From Marsupella aquatica (taxonomy: Eukaryota > Marchantiophyta), in the NCBI GenBank assembly GCA_973895155.1, contig OZ316896.1, positions 22,630,001 through 22,694,000 of the forward strand: 64,000 nucleotides of DNA, written 5' to 3'. A program made the translations under genes and the position numbers. Under the pieces are notes generated by a model that saw only the letters and a list, made by a program, of their open reading frames with translations, made no database searches and was not told where the DNA came from. Position 1 is the stretch's first letter. The number at the start of each line of letters is the position of its first letter. Below, in pieces: positions 23,480 to 34,119 of the stretch.

Positions 23480-24180
23480 TCTCATCACTGAAATTATGGT
23501 GTTGGCTCTCAAGTTTTCAAGACACCCAACCGCATTGTAATTAAGTGCACTGAGCAACCATCCTCCAGACTGACTACAAAGATTGTTAGCTCTTGATAGG
23601 TAAAGTTTCATGAGAACACAAGTGCTGGAAACAAAATCTGCTGGCTTATTTACAAATGAATGAAACTGAGCAGATGGAGACATCCATGAGATTGAGTCGA
23701 CTGACAGTAAAAATCCATGATTACATAAGTGTCTGATGGAAAATGTATTGATTGATTTGTTTACAAATAAATGAAAATAATTAGAAACATCCATAATATG
23801 AATGAATCCGAATTCGAAAGACTATTCAATCTGAGTTGCACAGTTTGATGGAAACAATTGATACAAATCTCGATGGATTAAGACCACAAGTGATGGAATT
23901 AATTATGTTCTACTGGTTTGCTTAGGAAACAAAAGGATCGGAAACATCCGGGACTTCGGAAGATTGGTCAATTTGGGTTCACGGCATGTAACTCACTTGA
24001 TAAAAATTTCCAAACATCCGCGAGACTGAATTCGAAAACTGGTCAAACTGAGTTTCAGGGTATGCACTCACTTGAAGGACAAAGAGTTACATTAGCAGAC
24101 AAATGATGGAAAATAGCTCACCCATTAATGTTTTTGTTTACAAAGAAGCAAACCTCATGATGCTGATCGATCTACGCACA
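23480..24180. repeat. Satellite-like 3' flank of F-box unit C
   Basis: Monomers of the shared satellite family: GAATTCGAAAGACT near 23,810, GAGACTGAATTCGAAAACTG near 24,022, and TTGTTTACAAAGAAGCAAAC near 24,134. Confidence 0.75.
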
Positions 24181-24315
24181 TCTTATCAGCCAGGAAATCG
24201 ATCTCCTGCTGTATCAACTACAGATCTAACTTTCTTGACAAGGGAGGCGGATAAGTTCCGAAGAAGGAACCGGGCTCTGGCCTTGAATGATTGGCCGAAC
24301 TTGTACAGCAGCTGC

Positions 24316-25626
24316 TTAAACTCGAAGAATATGCAAGAACGGAGACTTCAAACCATCAAAGGAAAGAGAATATAAAACTCTCTCCCACACAATATCTTGG
24401 TCCTTGACACCGAACCCTGTGCCTCGAAGAAGAGCAAGCACCAGGTCTCCACGTTGGCCACTTTCAACGCGCCTTCCAATGTACTGATACTCATACCAAT
24501 AATCAATTGCTACAAGCTGGTCATCCACCGCTAAAACTGCAAGTGGCCCCTCTTCTGGAGTGTATGGGGTCCAATAATTTTTCTTTGGCTGTTGAATGGA
24601 CTGCAGACGCGTCCTAACATCATGTCCAACGTCAAGTTGAAAAACAGCAGACCCTGTGATAGCATGTAGTTATTCCTCTACACTGAACATTGTTTTACCA
24701 AGCCAGTCATCAAGCCTCACCCCCGGATAGCTGGGTACCTGGTTGAGCAGTCTTCTCCACTTGCCAGTAGTAGGGTTATAAATCTGAAAAATATCTGGAA
24801 GCAATGGGTTCTCACGGTGTAGGTTGTAGTGCAAGTGCCCTCCTCGGAAAGACTCTCCACCATACACCAGAAGCTCATTTTCGACAATTGCAACTGTGTG
24901 ACCTGTCCGTTGAGATAGCATTGGCAAAAGCTCAGTCCAAGTATCTACTTTGGGGTCATACACTTCTGTGCCACGGAGGATTGCATCACTAGACGACTTA
25001 GAACCACCGCATACATAAATTTTGCCGTCTATCATGCCACACCCAAAACTATACCTAGCTCTGTGCATACTAGCGCATTTTTCCCAGGTCTGCGCGTGCC
25101 CGGCCACGTCAAACATATACACGTCCGCTTGGCACAGAGGAGTGGAGTTAGTGGAAGTGTTATTCAATCCTCCCAAAACATATACTTTCCCATCCAAGGT
25201 TGTGCATTCGCAAAAATATGGAATTCCGTTGTTGACATGTGGGATGGGAGGAAGCTGATGACAAGCGCCTGTTCGCAGGCTATACAGAGCGATCCCAGTC
25301 TTGTTCTCAGAAACAGACAGAGAGCAGTTGAGGACAACAAACGGTTCGGTCGAGTGGGAGCGAGTTCTCTCGTCATGAATTTCATGACTTCGAAATGCTC
25401 GTTGCCAAGCACGGCTCACTAATGAGAGAGCCCTCAATGAGCTCCATGACAACTTCGGGGTTATCATCTGTACCGTGAGGTAGTGCGGGATGCCAGGAAG
25501 CAGTCCCCTGCTGCCGTTTTCGTCGGTCATTGCTGCTGTGGATGAGCTCCCCTCAAGTGCATCACGCTGTTGTTTCTCTCTCCTCCTCTTCAGATTCTCC
25601 GCTTTCAGCCTGGCCAGGTGAAACAT
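24316..25626 (-). pseudogene. F-box/kelch pseudogene, unit C (single in-frame stop)
   Basis: The frame from MFHL (25,626) to HILRV-stop (24,316) is 437 codons and open throughout except for a TAA at 24,672-24,670. There the paralogues have Lys or Gly-Lys in the strand leading into LHAITGSAV. F-box (LLPGIPHYLTVQMI) and kelch motifs (DGKVYVLGG, DGKIYVCGG, ELLVYGG) are otherwise kept. The stop removes about the last 118 residues, including the final blade. The TATA box and leader-intron signals are intact. One nonsense change and no other lesion imply a recent loss. A truncated product or stop readthrough cannot be excluded from sequence. Confidence 0.88.
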
Positions 25627-26423
25627 CTTCGATAGCGATGTGAACTTAGCGTTCCCGAGGTTTCTCTGCCGCAACTACTGCCTGAAGACGGAAGACTATC
25701 GATGCGCGCTTGCTCGCTGGAATGCGCACTTGAGGGAAGTCTCAGCAGTGTATATTCCTCCGCCAGTCCACCTAGAACCCCAGTACGAATCTGAGTAATC
25801 ACCGGTTGGTACAAATATTGCCCCGCCCGATTCCAGAAAAGTACCAACCCTACAAGTTCAGAAGAGCGACAAGTTCTTCTCCCACTTGCCCGGTACCCCA
25901 ACCTCAGACGATCTCATCTGCTACATGCATAACAGATCGTTAAGATGAGTTGAAGAATGTAAAAGTTATGAATTGAACGAGAAAAGCGTGAACAAAGCTG
26001 TTAGAATATCAACCAATGGATATCCTGGACTTATGATAATCGACCTGCCTCCTGCCCACAACATTCTAGAGCAAAGCTGCTATAGTAACAGGGACTCCAT
26101 CTAAACTAGGCAATGTTAGATCTATATGCAAAGTAAGTAAATTGTCTTCAGCATTTCGGAGTGAGAGCGACGGAGAGGGGAGAGCCCTGAGCGCACATGG
26201 AAGATTACGGTAGCACTCGATCCAAGCCTATTTTTCAATCAAATTTCTCTGGTCTTGATAGGACTAAACGAGAATAATCGAAAATTGGCATATCTGTATT
26301 CCTACTGTTCGGCAAAGCACCTGGATAATCAATTTGGAATCGAATCAATGGGGGGTTACACCGGAATGGATTGCCGATAGTTGCGCGTTAGATTCGAGAG
26401 TTGTGGAATCTAGAGATACTCAC
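25627..26423 (-). other. 5' UTR and probable 5' UTR intron of unit C
   Basis: A GTGAGT donor lies at forward 26,423-26,418 and a CTTCAG/GCAG acceptor at about 25,681. The interval is shorter than in unit A because of small deletions. No coding signal. Confidence 0.55.
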
Positions 26424-26570
26424 AAACAAATTTCTGTGAAGCAGCGAAGATCATCCAGACTGACTTTACTTACAGCCCGGATAGAGACTTAAGAGTCACG
26501 ACTACTGTTGGAGAACAGGAGTCCAAAAAGTGATAGTGACAAGAATGACCCGGAGTAGCTCTTTATAGCG

Positions 26571-26577
26571 TCCTGGC
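26571..26577 (-). promoter_or_regulatory. TATA box of unit C
   Basis: TATAAAG (minus strand) within GCTATAAAGAGCT. The same string appears in unit D at 37,293-37,305, the opposite arm of the inverted repeat. Confidence 0.6.
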
Positions 26578-27299
26578 AGGAAGCTGGACGATTGAAGTGT
26601 CACCCAAGGAAGCTGGTGTCGTCTCGCGCGATCACGAGGGCACGAAGGCTTCGTTCCAGACGGTACGTACCTATTTCATTAATTGGTGCAATTTAGTCCT
26701 CATCACCTGGCTTTTTTAAGTTCAAGCTAGTTATACCCGGAAAAACCCCTCAATTCGGGTGTTGCATCGCCTAACTCCTGTGTGTGGGATCTCCAATGCC
26801 AGTTTCTTTAGGGTTCTCTTGATCGTGGCTGCTGGCTGGTTCGGGGAGTCACCGATATCCTCTTGCAGATTCGGCCCAGATGAACTGTGTCACCGGTTTT
26901 CCGGGTTGCCATAGAGGGTCCGTATTTTTTTGCGTTGTATTATGTTCCCAATCAGTGCCCTTGCTCTTTCACTTGAGTTGCTTGCCAAAATCAAGGTCAT
27001 CCCCAGTAATACTACCGGGTGGGACGGATGGGTTTGTTGTGTGTATGACATTCACCTGGTGTGGGCCCTCAGACCAGCCTGGACGGTCTCTGGTTGGATG
27101 ATTTAGTTGGGGGCCTGTCACACGAACGAGAAAACTCTAGATGAGACGTGAAGTTTGGTGAGAGGTTGGCATTGTGGCTGTGCGCGTTTGGCAGGATCTC
27201 CTTAAGTGCTCCCGGGACTGACATAATTTGCGGTAGTCAACTTCGAGTCCAGGTCAGGCTCTCTCACATACTTACAACAACATAATTGCCCTAATGCCG

Positions 27300-27905
27300 T
27301 GCTCGACTATATATATGAATAGTCGCAAATAATCCTGGCCAGTAGGTTTCGTCTCAGATTAAAGGTTTTGGAGTCATAATGTTATTTACAAGAATATATT
27401 CACCTGCCTTAGGGATGGAGTAGCTACTCTCTCAAAAGTCTTCTTAGATATACTAACCATGAAGGGGCACTTGAGAATGTTACTTTTAGGGGATGGAAGG
27501 ACCCAATTAAACTATGATAGATCAATTGGCACTCAATTTGGTCAGGATCAAGACTTGTTGCCAACATCTGAACTTGCGTGATGTTTGATAGGTTATTTTG
27601 CTTCATGGCCATGCTCTACTACATGAATACTTGCAGATAATCAGGACCAGTAGGTTTTTTTCTCACATTAAAGCCTTTCGAGTCAATTATTACAATAATA
27701 TATTAGCCACCCTGAGGAATGTAGTAGTTACTCTGTCAAAAGTCTACTTATATTCACCATGAAGGTGCACTTGAGAATGTTACTGCAGGGTGATCGAACG
27801 GGCCAAAACAATGTCCAATTGGCAGTCAATTAATTTGGTCCCGATCAAGAGTTGTTGCGACCATCTCAAACTGCGTGTCTTTGATTTAGGTTATCTTGCT
27901 TTATG
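27300..27905. repeat. Tandem duplication of about 300 bp at the inner end of unit C
   Basis: Copies run about 27,300-27,604 and 27,605-27,905. Both contain AGTAGGTTT..TCTCA, AAGTCT.CTTA, ACCATGAAGG.GCACTTGAGA, CAATTTGGTC or its variant, and end with a GATAGGTTA..TTGCTT.ATGG type block. Divergence is substantial, so this is older than the unit duplications. Confidence 0.8.
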
Positions 27906-28533
27906 GTAGCAGTTCGTGGCGCCTCCATATTAAGTCCAACAAAATTTTACAATCCTCCAGATTGACTGATTACCTCTTGGTAGTGCTAGTATATGAGAAC
28001 TCGTTAATTGGGCAATCGAAATTCTTGGATCATCATAGATCACGTTCAGATCACACTCACTGGCTGAAATCTGATATTTGGGATAGAGCTTCAAGGTCAG
28101 CACGACGTCCTTCCTTCTCCTCTGTTGCTTGGACCATGTGAAGCAGATGGATCGATGAGTCCCAGCTTTTCACTCTCCATGTGGCGGATCTGGTCACTAA
28201 GCCCTCACGCTCTTCCTCTTTATGTTGCCAGTAACAACACTTCCAATTGCGCATTTGATCTGCCTTGAGAATAAAAGCTTCGATGTAATGCTTCAGACAT
28301 GTAGTCTATCTGTAGTCGTAGCTGAAGTTTAGAGACAGATTGTCCAGTGTTCCGCAAGGTCAGGGTGTAAGCGGGGGTGTAAGCAGGGTAACTATGGATA
28401 TGGAATCCAGTCACCAACTGATCGATGCATTAATTGTTGATTATGGAAATGAAAAGTGACGTAAATTATTCAGGATTTCGTGTTAAAACTCGATCAATGC
28501 CCATCTTAGTTCAGTTTCCTGTCATTTTCATGG
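27906..28533. other. Distal upstream part of unit C, left flank of the DNA transposon
   Basis: Non-coding. It matches the distal module of other units (GGGCAATCGAAATTCTTGGA, AGCTTCAAGGTCAGCACG, GAGACAGATTG.CCAGTG). It ends at the TA dinucleotide used as the transposon target, and its continuation is on the far side of the element at 35,361. Confidence 0.7.
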
Positions 28534-28535
28534 TA

Positions 28536-28560
28536 CCGTAGTCGTCATTAGGTTCGCGGT
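28536..28560 (+). repeat. Left terminal inverted repeat of the DNA transposon
   Basis: 25 bp, beginning CCGTAGTCGTCATTAGGTT. It overlaps a hairpin formed by TTCGCGGTC (28,553-28,561) and GACCGCGAA (28,565-28,573), which the right end does not have. Confidence 0.92.
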
Positions 28561-29102
28561 CACCGACCGCGAAACATTATTTTTAAGGCATTTCCACCTG
28601 CCGCGATCCTGTGGGCGATTTTTTCCCAACCGTCGATGATCCTAGTATCGATATATCAGTGTTTTCGTGTTTGCCTGCCCTAAACCCTTTGTTCGCGGCG
28701 CCATCTAGGTTTCTCTTCATGTTCACGGTAAAGGGACCGATGAATGTTGTGTTCGCGGCAGCGATGGATTCCTTGGAGCTTTCGCGGTTTGGCGCGTCGA
28801 TAGTGTTTGTTTGGAGATTTCGCGAGCGGCGGGAGTGAGATTGTTGCCGAATGGAAGGTTTGCGATTGTCGGGACTGCTCATTTTGATTGTCAATGTGAA
28901 TCGGTTGAATTTGGAGCTGAAGCGGGAGTTGAAGACCTTCATAGAATCAATCCTACCGTGTTTACGACCGTATCCAGCCCTTTAGTGCATGTGCCGCTTA
29001 CAATTTGAAGTCCCATAAGTGCTTGCATGTTTGATTCGTAGCTCCATTACTCTCTTCTTTCTAGGTACATTGTAGTGTACAATCTTTCTTGTTATACATT
29101 AC

Positions 29103-30275
29103 AGGCATCTGAGGAAACAGCGTTCATATTGGACAAGGTAAGTGCATCCGCATGAATTGAAACGTAGGTAGTAACAAAACTTGTATTTCTTTCACATTCT
29201 TGAAGTGCAAGCTCTCTTTCGCATATGTGAATGTTGACGGCTATTCACTGATTGAGTGTCGAATTCTGATTGAATGCAAGCGTGAGGGGATTTGTAATTG
29301 AATTAGCAGCTATGGAGGGAAGGGCTGCAAGATGGCAAGGAAAAGAAGTGGGAGTAAGTGCTGCCTCAAACCTTCAATGGATTTGTGATGGTCGGCTTTG
29401 TATAAGTAGTGATTGTGGTGACTTCCCTTCTCGATATCTGTCACGCATTCTGAACATAGAAATTGCTCGAAGTGGGTGCTCAATTCCCCAAGCATTGCAT
29501 ACTGCTGGTCATGTTGTAGTTGGAACTTTAGAGCTTCTGCCCTCTCTATCTAGTGTTCGTTGTATGTCACGACAGCTTCAGCCTTTTCTACTACCTCTCC
29601 ACTGGTTGTTTGATGTTTGCATCCAATATTCTTGGTTCCTGTACATGCCCCGATTGTCTGTTTGAGAGGGAGAATCCCGATTGGGCACAATTCTGGTGTA
29701 TATGCAAATTAGTCAGTCGGTCCCATATTGGATTAGACTTTGCCATTCGGGAGAAGCGCAAGAGGTGCAATTGCCTGAGGCCCAAGCTCTCACCCTCTGC
29801 CCAGTGCTTGAAGCAGAACGGGCCCAATCGAAAGTTCGGTGGCCCGTCTGAAGTGCACTCGAGAAGCCACGGAAGTAATCAACTTCTCTCTCAGGCGATC
29901 GAGACTGAAATTCTAGAGATCTCTTCCTCTGAGACTAAGTGTAGTGTTCCAGACGAGATCAATGAGGATTTTGAGAGGGCCTTCCATCAATTTCTCTTTG
30001 ATTTTGCAAGCGGCCCTTATCAACAGAGGACCTATCAAAGAACTGAGTTGTATCCAAGCCCGGAGAGAATTGACGTTGATCTAGGCCAACATTCTTGCAG
30101 TACAGAACTTATACCCCCTCTTCAGGTGGAGCGACTCGTTGTTGAGCCTGAGCATTATGAGCACTCGTCTGATTGGGGGAGGCTGAGTGAGGATCCACCT
30201 CTTTTTGAAGACGTGCCCCTACCACCATCAATCATTGACCCGAAGGGGTGCGATAGCGAAGACTCCAAGTTCTGA
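29103..30275 (+). CDS. Unidentified upstream ORF of the transposon (240-codon frame, possibly spliced)
   Basis: An open frame at 29,553-30,275 encodes 240 residues. Near its start are CTCPDC, CIC, CNC and another Cys, suggesting metal binding, followed by an acidic, Pro-rich C-terminal half (EDFERAFHQFLFDF; EDPPLFEDVPLPP). Its TGA overlaps the ATG of the transposase (TGATG at 30,273-30,277). Upstream, a likely internal exon at 29,103-29,139 is bounded by TACAG and GTAAGT, so the true gene is probably spliced and may start near 28.7 kb. It could be a separate transposon protein or the N-terminus of the transposase displaced by a frameshift. No family recognised. Confidence 0.45.
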
Positions 30276-32017
30276 TGGCTTCTTCTCTTGGTTTTCCATT
30301 CATTTCATCGGACGAGTACATGTCAAGGATGGAGAGAGAGGCAGCGACATTGGCCGAGACAGCGTTGCGGTCGAAATTTCTACAAGCCGAGCTTCTTGCT
30401 GCGCAAGAGTTGACAAAGAGACGAGTTGGCAGGCCTCGAAAGGCAACTGTGTTGCCTGCTCGAGAAGACATGGAGCCCACACAGGGAAGTCTTGTGGGGG
30501 ACTCCAGCGAATCCTCAGCTAATTCATCGTGCCGGAAAAGGGGGAGAGCTGCAGGGTACACCAATTGGTTTACCTTCGAGTGTTGGCCGCACATTGACAA
30601 TGCTTTGAAGCAATGTAAGTATAGTCCAACAGCCACAATTCATCACCTACGCCGAAGACATCCTTCGACAGCAACAGGGCCTGGTCTGTTTGACAAGTTG
30701 AATGAGTCCACCTTGAGAGGATGGTTTTTAGTTGACGGGAGGACATTCAAAACCAACACGAGGCTTGCTATTGATGCAATTCACGCAAGTGGGGCACCCA
30801 CCAACGATCGTTCAATTCAACTTGGACATCGAGTGATTCTTGGGGGGGGAAGGGAGGAGTTGGAGGATGAGTGGCGGGCTCTCCTAAGGCATCAACGCGA
30901 GAACGGACAAGTTGTGAATTCTATCACAACCCAGATTCTGTTGAAGGGGTTTCTCATGTCCAAGGCACCCGAAGTATTGCTTGAGAATGGAGGTCCTTTT
31001 GCTTGCAGCCGAACATATGTGACAAGGTACTTGCATAAGGTCATGAATTGGACATTTAGAGCTAGTACTACCAATGCATCAAAGCTTCCTTTAGACTGGA
31101 AGGAGCAAGGAAATACTCTAGCTTTGAGGTTAGCGTACCTAGTGAAGGCACATAACATCCCACCTGAGTTGGTTGTGAACATGGATCAAACAGGCATTTC
31201 GCTAGTACCATGTGCAGGGGAGAGGACATACTCAATGAGAGGAGCACGAGAAATTTCTGTGACAGGAAGGGATGACAAGCGGTCCATCACTTGTGTTCCG
31301 GCAGTAACAGCAAGTGGACATATGTTGCCAATGCAGCTGATTTTTGAGGGCAAAACAAAGAATGTTGTGCCAAGTTGCACAACTTCTATCCTCGTGAGGC
31401 ACTTGGGATGGATGCTGACACAATCTCAGAATCATTGGAGCAACTTGAAGACTTCCAAGGATTGGGTAGATGAGATTTTGCGCCCCTGGTATGTGAAGGT
31501 GTGTAGGGAGCAAGGCCGAGTGGTGGGCAAGCAGAAAATGGTACTGTTGATTGACTGTTGGAGTGTGCACAGATCGGCAGACTTCAGAGCTTTCTTGACC
31601 ACTAATTACAAAGCATGTACAGATATTTCTGCTTTGAATGATATGTTGTTGAAAGGATGGACCAAGTGTGGCTTGTTGCGAGCTTGGACTGCAGAGTTTC
31701 AGGAGGAAGCTTTCAGTGTTCAGGAGGGAGGCCAGTTGTTTAACAATTGGACTGCCAGAGGAGACACCTCTTTGGAGCCAGAACCGTGTCCTAGAGCTGT
31801 ACTCATGCAGGAGTGGGATGGAGACTTGGATTTGAACCAAGTTGTTGAGAGTTGTGCTGGTGGTACACGCTTACCAGATTTGAACGAGTTAGCGATGATC
31901 GGTGACATCTCGGATGATCGATTGTTTGATTTCACACAGGTCGTTAATAGTGGTCCTACAGACTTTCAAACATACCTTACGGATCCCTATGCTACAACTC
32001 CATATGCAGACACCTGA
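30275..32017 (+). CDS. DDE-superfamily transposase (internally deleted)
   Basis: 580 residues. An AT-hook-like motif (RRVGRPRK) lies near residue 50 and a helix-turn-helix-like region (HHLRRRHP..STLRGWF) near 125-152. The DDE_1-type catalytic core then starts with the first acidic motif, VVNMDQTGISLVP (about 302-314), and continues through GRDDKRSITCVPAVTASGHMLPMQLIFEGKT in pieces. The second acidic motif is LLIDCWSVHRS (about 425-435). Relatives then have a CT..QP.DV block carrying the third acid. Here the sequence passes from NYKACTD (about 446) straight to a WTKCGLLRAW-like C-terminal helix, so that block is missing without loss of frame. The enzyme is probably catalytically dead, or the copy is a repressor or non-autonomous derivative. 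The start is chosen at 30,275, the first Met. Confidence 0.82.
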   Translation: MASSLGFPFISSDEYMSRMEREAATLAETALRSKFLQAELLAAQELTKRRVGRPRKATVLPAREDMEPTQGSLVGDSSESSANSSCRKRGRAAGYTNWFTFECWPHIDNALKQCKYSPTATIHHLRRRHPSTATGPGLFDKLNESTLRGWFLVDGRTFKTNTRLAIDAIHASGAPTNDRSIQLGHRVILGGGREELEDEWRALLRHQRENGQVVNSITTQILLKGFLMSKAPEVLLENGGPFACSRTYVTRYLHKVMNWTFRASTTNASKLPLDWKEQGNTLALRLAYLVKAHNIPPELVVNMDQTGISLVPCAGERTYSMRGAREISVTGRDDKRSITCVPAVTASGHMLPMQLIFEGKTKNVVPSCTTSILVRHLGWMLTQSQNHWSNLKTSKDWVDEILRPWYVKVCREQGRVVGKQKMVLLIDCWSVHRSADFRAFLTTNYKACTDISALNDMLLKGWTKCGLLRAWTAEFQEEAFSVQEGGQLFNNWTARGDTSLEPEPCPRAVLMQEWDGDLDLNQVVESCAGGTRLPDLNELAMIGDISDDRLFDFTQVVNSGPTDFQTYLTDPYATTPYADT

Positions 32018-32590
32018 GAGAAAGGGCTGAAGCTCTTGCAGCTTGGATTGTGATGCCAATCTAGACAACGCGATTTTGTTTGGGGATGGTCAGGAGGCTT
32101 GGGTTAAATTGTTTGCGGTAGTTAGTTACAGATTAGCACTTGCCGTTTGTATTCTGTAGTCCTGTAGTTCGTCCGCAAGGAGACATTTTGGAATGCAAGA
32201 TTAACTGAAGGATTTCAGAGGTTTTTTTCTCCTTGTATGTGCTCAATGAATGACTAATTGGAGTTGAGGCTAATAGTCTGGGTTTGAATCCCACAAGTGC
32301 CAATCAAGTACACTTGCAGGGAGCGAAATTGGACGTTAGACGTCAACATCTACACCCACTTGGAGGTACGTACATTCTTGATTTACTTTGGCCAGTACAA
32401 ACTTTGCTTGTGTCGTCTCGAAATGTCTTAATGACGAAGTGTGAGGAGCGCAACCGGCACTGAAGACACAACGGGTCGATTTTACTAGATTTGGGATAAA
32501 GTTTGGCTTGCCTGGTAGGACTAAGTAACTCATTCTGGTGTCTTGCATTGTGCCTAATCGACTTCGCTCTGGCGCCGCAGCTCCTTTTGT

Positions 32591-33270
32591 GTGGATTTGG
32601 GGATTGTTTCTGATTCATTGTGTGGGACTTGTGTAAGGAGCTCCATGTCAAACGCGGATTCAAGCTTGACACCGGTGGACTACAACCGTTCTCGCTTGCT
32701 GCCATGTCCTGTGAACTATGATACAATGTTGTGCGAGTCACTCTTCTCGCCCAGGCCCAAGGATCCTTCAAGTCCAGCTCATGGACCCCAACGTATGCAT
32801 TATCAGACACTCTATTGCACCAATGTTAGCAATTGGACCAACGCATCAAAGGAGGCTTTTTGGACTTGCTTTGGCAAGGAACTTCTGTTCAAATGTGTTG
32901 GAGTGGATGTGTATGCAATTGCAGTGCAGGTTCCTGCCGACATTTCTTCCAACTTTCATCCATTCCACAGGACCAATACGACTTGGATCCGAAGCATTTC
33001 ACTTCAGATAACCGTCCGCCCAAACAATCGCGAAGGGAGGCAATGCCTCCTCCCGACAATGCAGAATCACCTCGCGCCAGCGCTTCTGTACAAGATGAAG
33101 TTGGCACACATGTTCGTCGCATCGTCGACAATGCTTTGACAAACTTTGACAGGCGTTTACAACGGGAGGAGGCTGTGATGCTTGAAGAAGCTCGGGCGAG
33201 TATTAGACGGTGCTATGGGCGAGCCCCGCGAACCAAAACTCACGCCAAACGACAGCAGCGTTCTAAGTAG
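32591..33270 (+). other. Possible accessory coding region of the transposon
   Basis: Two overlapping plus-strand frames, 32,591-33,139 and 32,833-33,270, both look partly protein-like. The second ends with an Arg/Glu-rich helical segment (DNALTNFDRRLQREEA, then EEARASIRRCYG). A 41-base interval bounded by GT (after 32,930) and CACAG (before about 32,972) would join them in frame, but that is shorter than normal plant introns. Alternatively this is one gene broken by a frameshift. No homology recognised; it may be host cargo or a second element protein. Confidence 0.35.
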
Positions 33271-33626
33271 TTTAGAGAGATTAGAGCATTCCAAGTAGTT
33301 TACAGTGTAGTTGATGAGCCGTAGTAACTTTATCGATAGAAGCTCGAAGGCACTTAAGGGTGTTTTGCCTGCATGCTCTTCTTTAAGTGTGTAGACACTC
33401 AATTCTGTGATTTTGTCAAATTTTGTTTGGATTGAATCTTCCACGATTCATTGAATTTGTCAATGAAGTAGGCCTCCATCCGCTTGCGGATGATTTGGCT
33501 TTCAACATCTGAATAACACTCCTGCATTCTCCATGAAACATTGGATTTGTCTACGTGTGGGCCTGTGAATCAATTAAGCACGAAAGACAATCTCGAGGAC
33601 AATCAATGCCACATTGGTAGAATCCT

Positions 33627-33938
33627 TTAGTTAATGATAATATCTTCACCATGCCACATTGGTAGATCAACAATGGAAAAGAATTGATGCTTTTGTTGAA
33701 TCAAGTCTTCAACAGTGGTGTCGATTTTGTTTACCTGAAATTTTCCCAATAAAAACCTGAAAATCTTCCAAAACCTTGGATTATGCTCCCATTCATAAGT
33801 TGCAGATGTTTTAGGTCGTCTAGAACCTAATCCTTCACTTTTCTCAAAGTCTTCATCTCGCTTCCTCTTTCCAGGTTGCCCTGAAAAATAATCCACATTC
33901 TTTCGATCTTCTTTTACTTCTTTCTGTTTTGGTTTCAT
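33627..33938 (-). CDS. Small basic ORF within the transposon, unknown
   Basis: 103 residues, rich in Lys and Glu at the N-terminus with an NLS-like KRKRDEDF, then aromatic segments (NPRFWKIFRFLLGKF; VDLPMWHGEDI). The ATG abuts the poly-T side of a 20-bp inverted repeat at 33,938-33,957. It could be an exon of a captured host gene or chance. No family recognised. Confidence 0.3.
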   Translation of the reverse strand: MKPKQKEVKEDRKNVDYFSGQPGKRKRDEDFEKSEGLGSRRPKTSATYEWEHNPRFWKIFRFLLGKFQVNKIDTTVEDLIQQKHQFFSIVDLPMWHGEDIIIN

Positions 33939-34040
33939 TTTTTTTAAATACTTGGTCCTGGTTGAGATGTACAGTTATACTCCCCTCAACTAGAATGTTA
34001 ACGCAGTTACGTACACAGGTGACCAAGTATTTAAAAAAAA
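33938..34040. repeat. Perfect 20-bp inverted repeat (hairpin) inside the transposon
   Basis: TTTTTTTTAAATACTTGGTC at 33,938-33,957 is the exact reverse complement of 34,021-34,040; the loop is 63 bases. This could be a tiny nested insertion or a structural hairpin. No flanking target duplication was found. Confidence 0.85.
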
Positions 34041-34119
34041 CTGCAAAGAGAGAATTGAAGTAAACAAAGATTTTGATTGTCCTTATGTAAATTGAACCAC
34101 GGTAATCTATTTAGAACTC

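Larger units (their letters stand above)
22860..27550 (+). repeat. Left arm of a large inverted repeat
   Basis: This block contains an inverted distal module, a satellite flank, F-box pseudogene C, its leader intron, promoter and upstream DNA. It recurs in reverse complement at 36,300-46,650, where a 5.5-kb copia element interrupts it. Matching points are 23,460/45,990 (GTCCCCAGGCAACTGTGCTC), 24,320/39,590 (gene 3' end), 25,624/38,280 (start codon), 26,573/37,298 (TATA box) and 27,225/36,650 (AATTTGCGGTAGTCAACTT). Arms are about 4.7 kb without the copia insertion. Confidence 0.85.

Noticed and set aside
29270-29665. 131-codon plus-strand frame inside the transposon
   Set aside because: It overlaps the better supported 29,553-30,275 frame in another phase; possibly intron or 5' exon sequence, but not supported as a separate gene.
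32260-32330. tRNA-like GGTTTGAATCCCAC motif
   Set aside because: No acceptor stem or anticodon arm could be folded around it.
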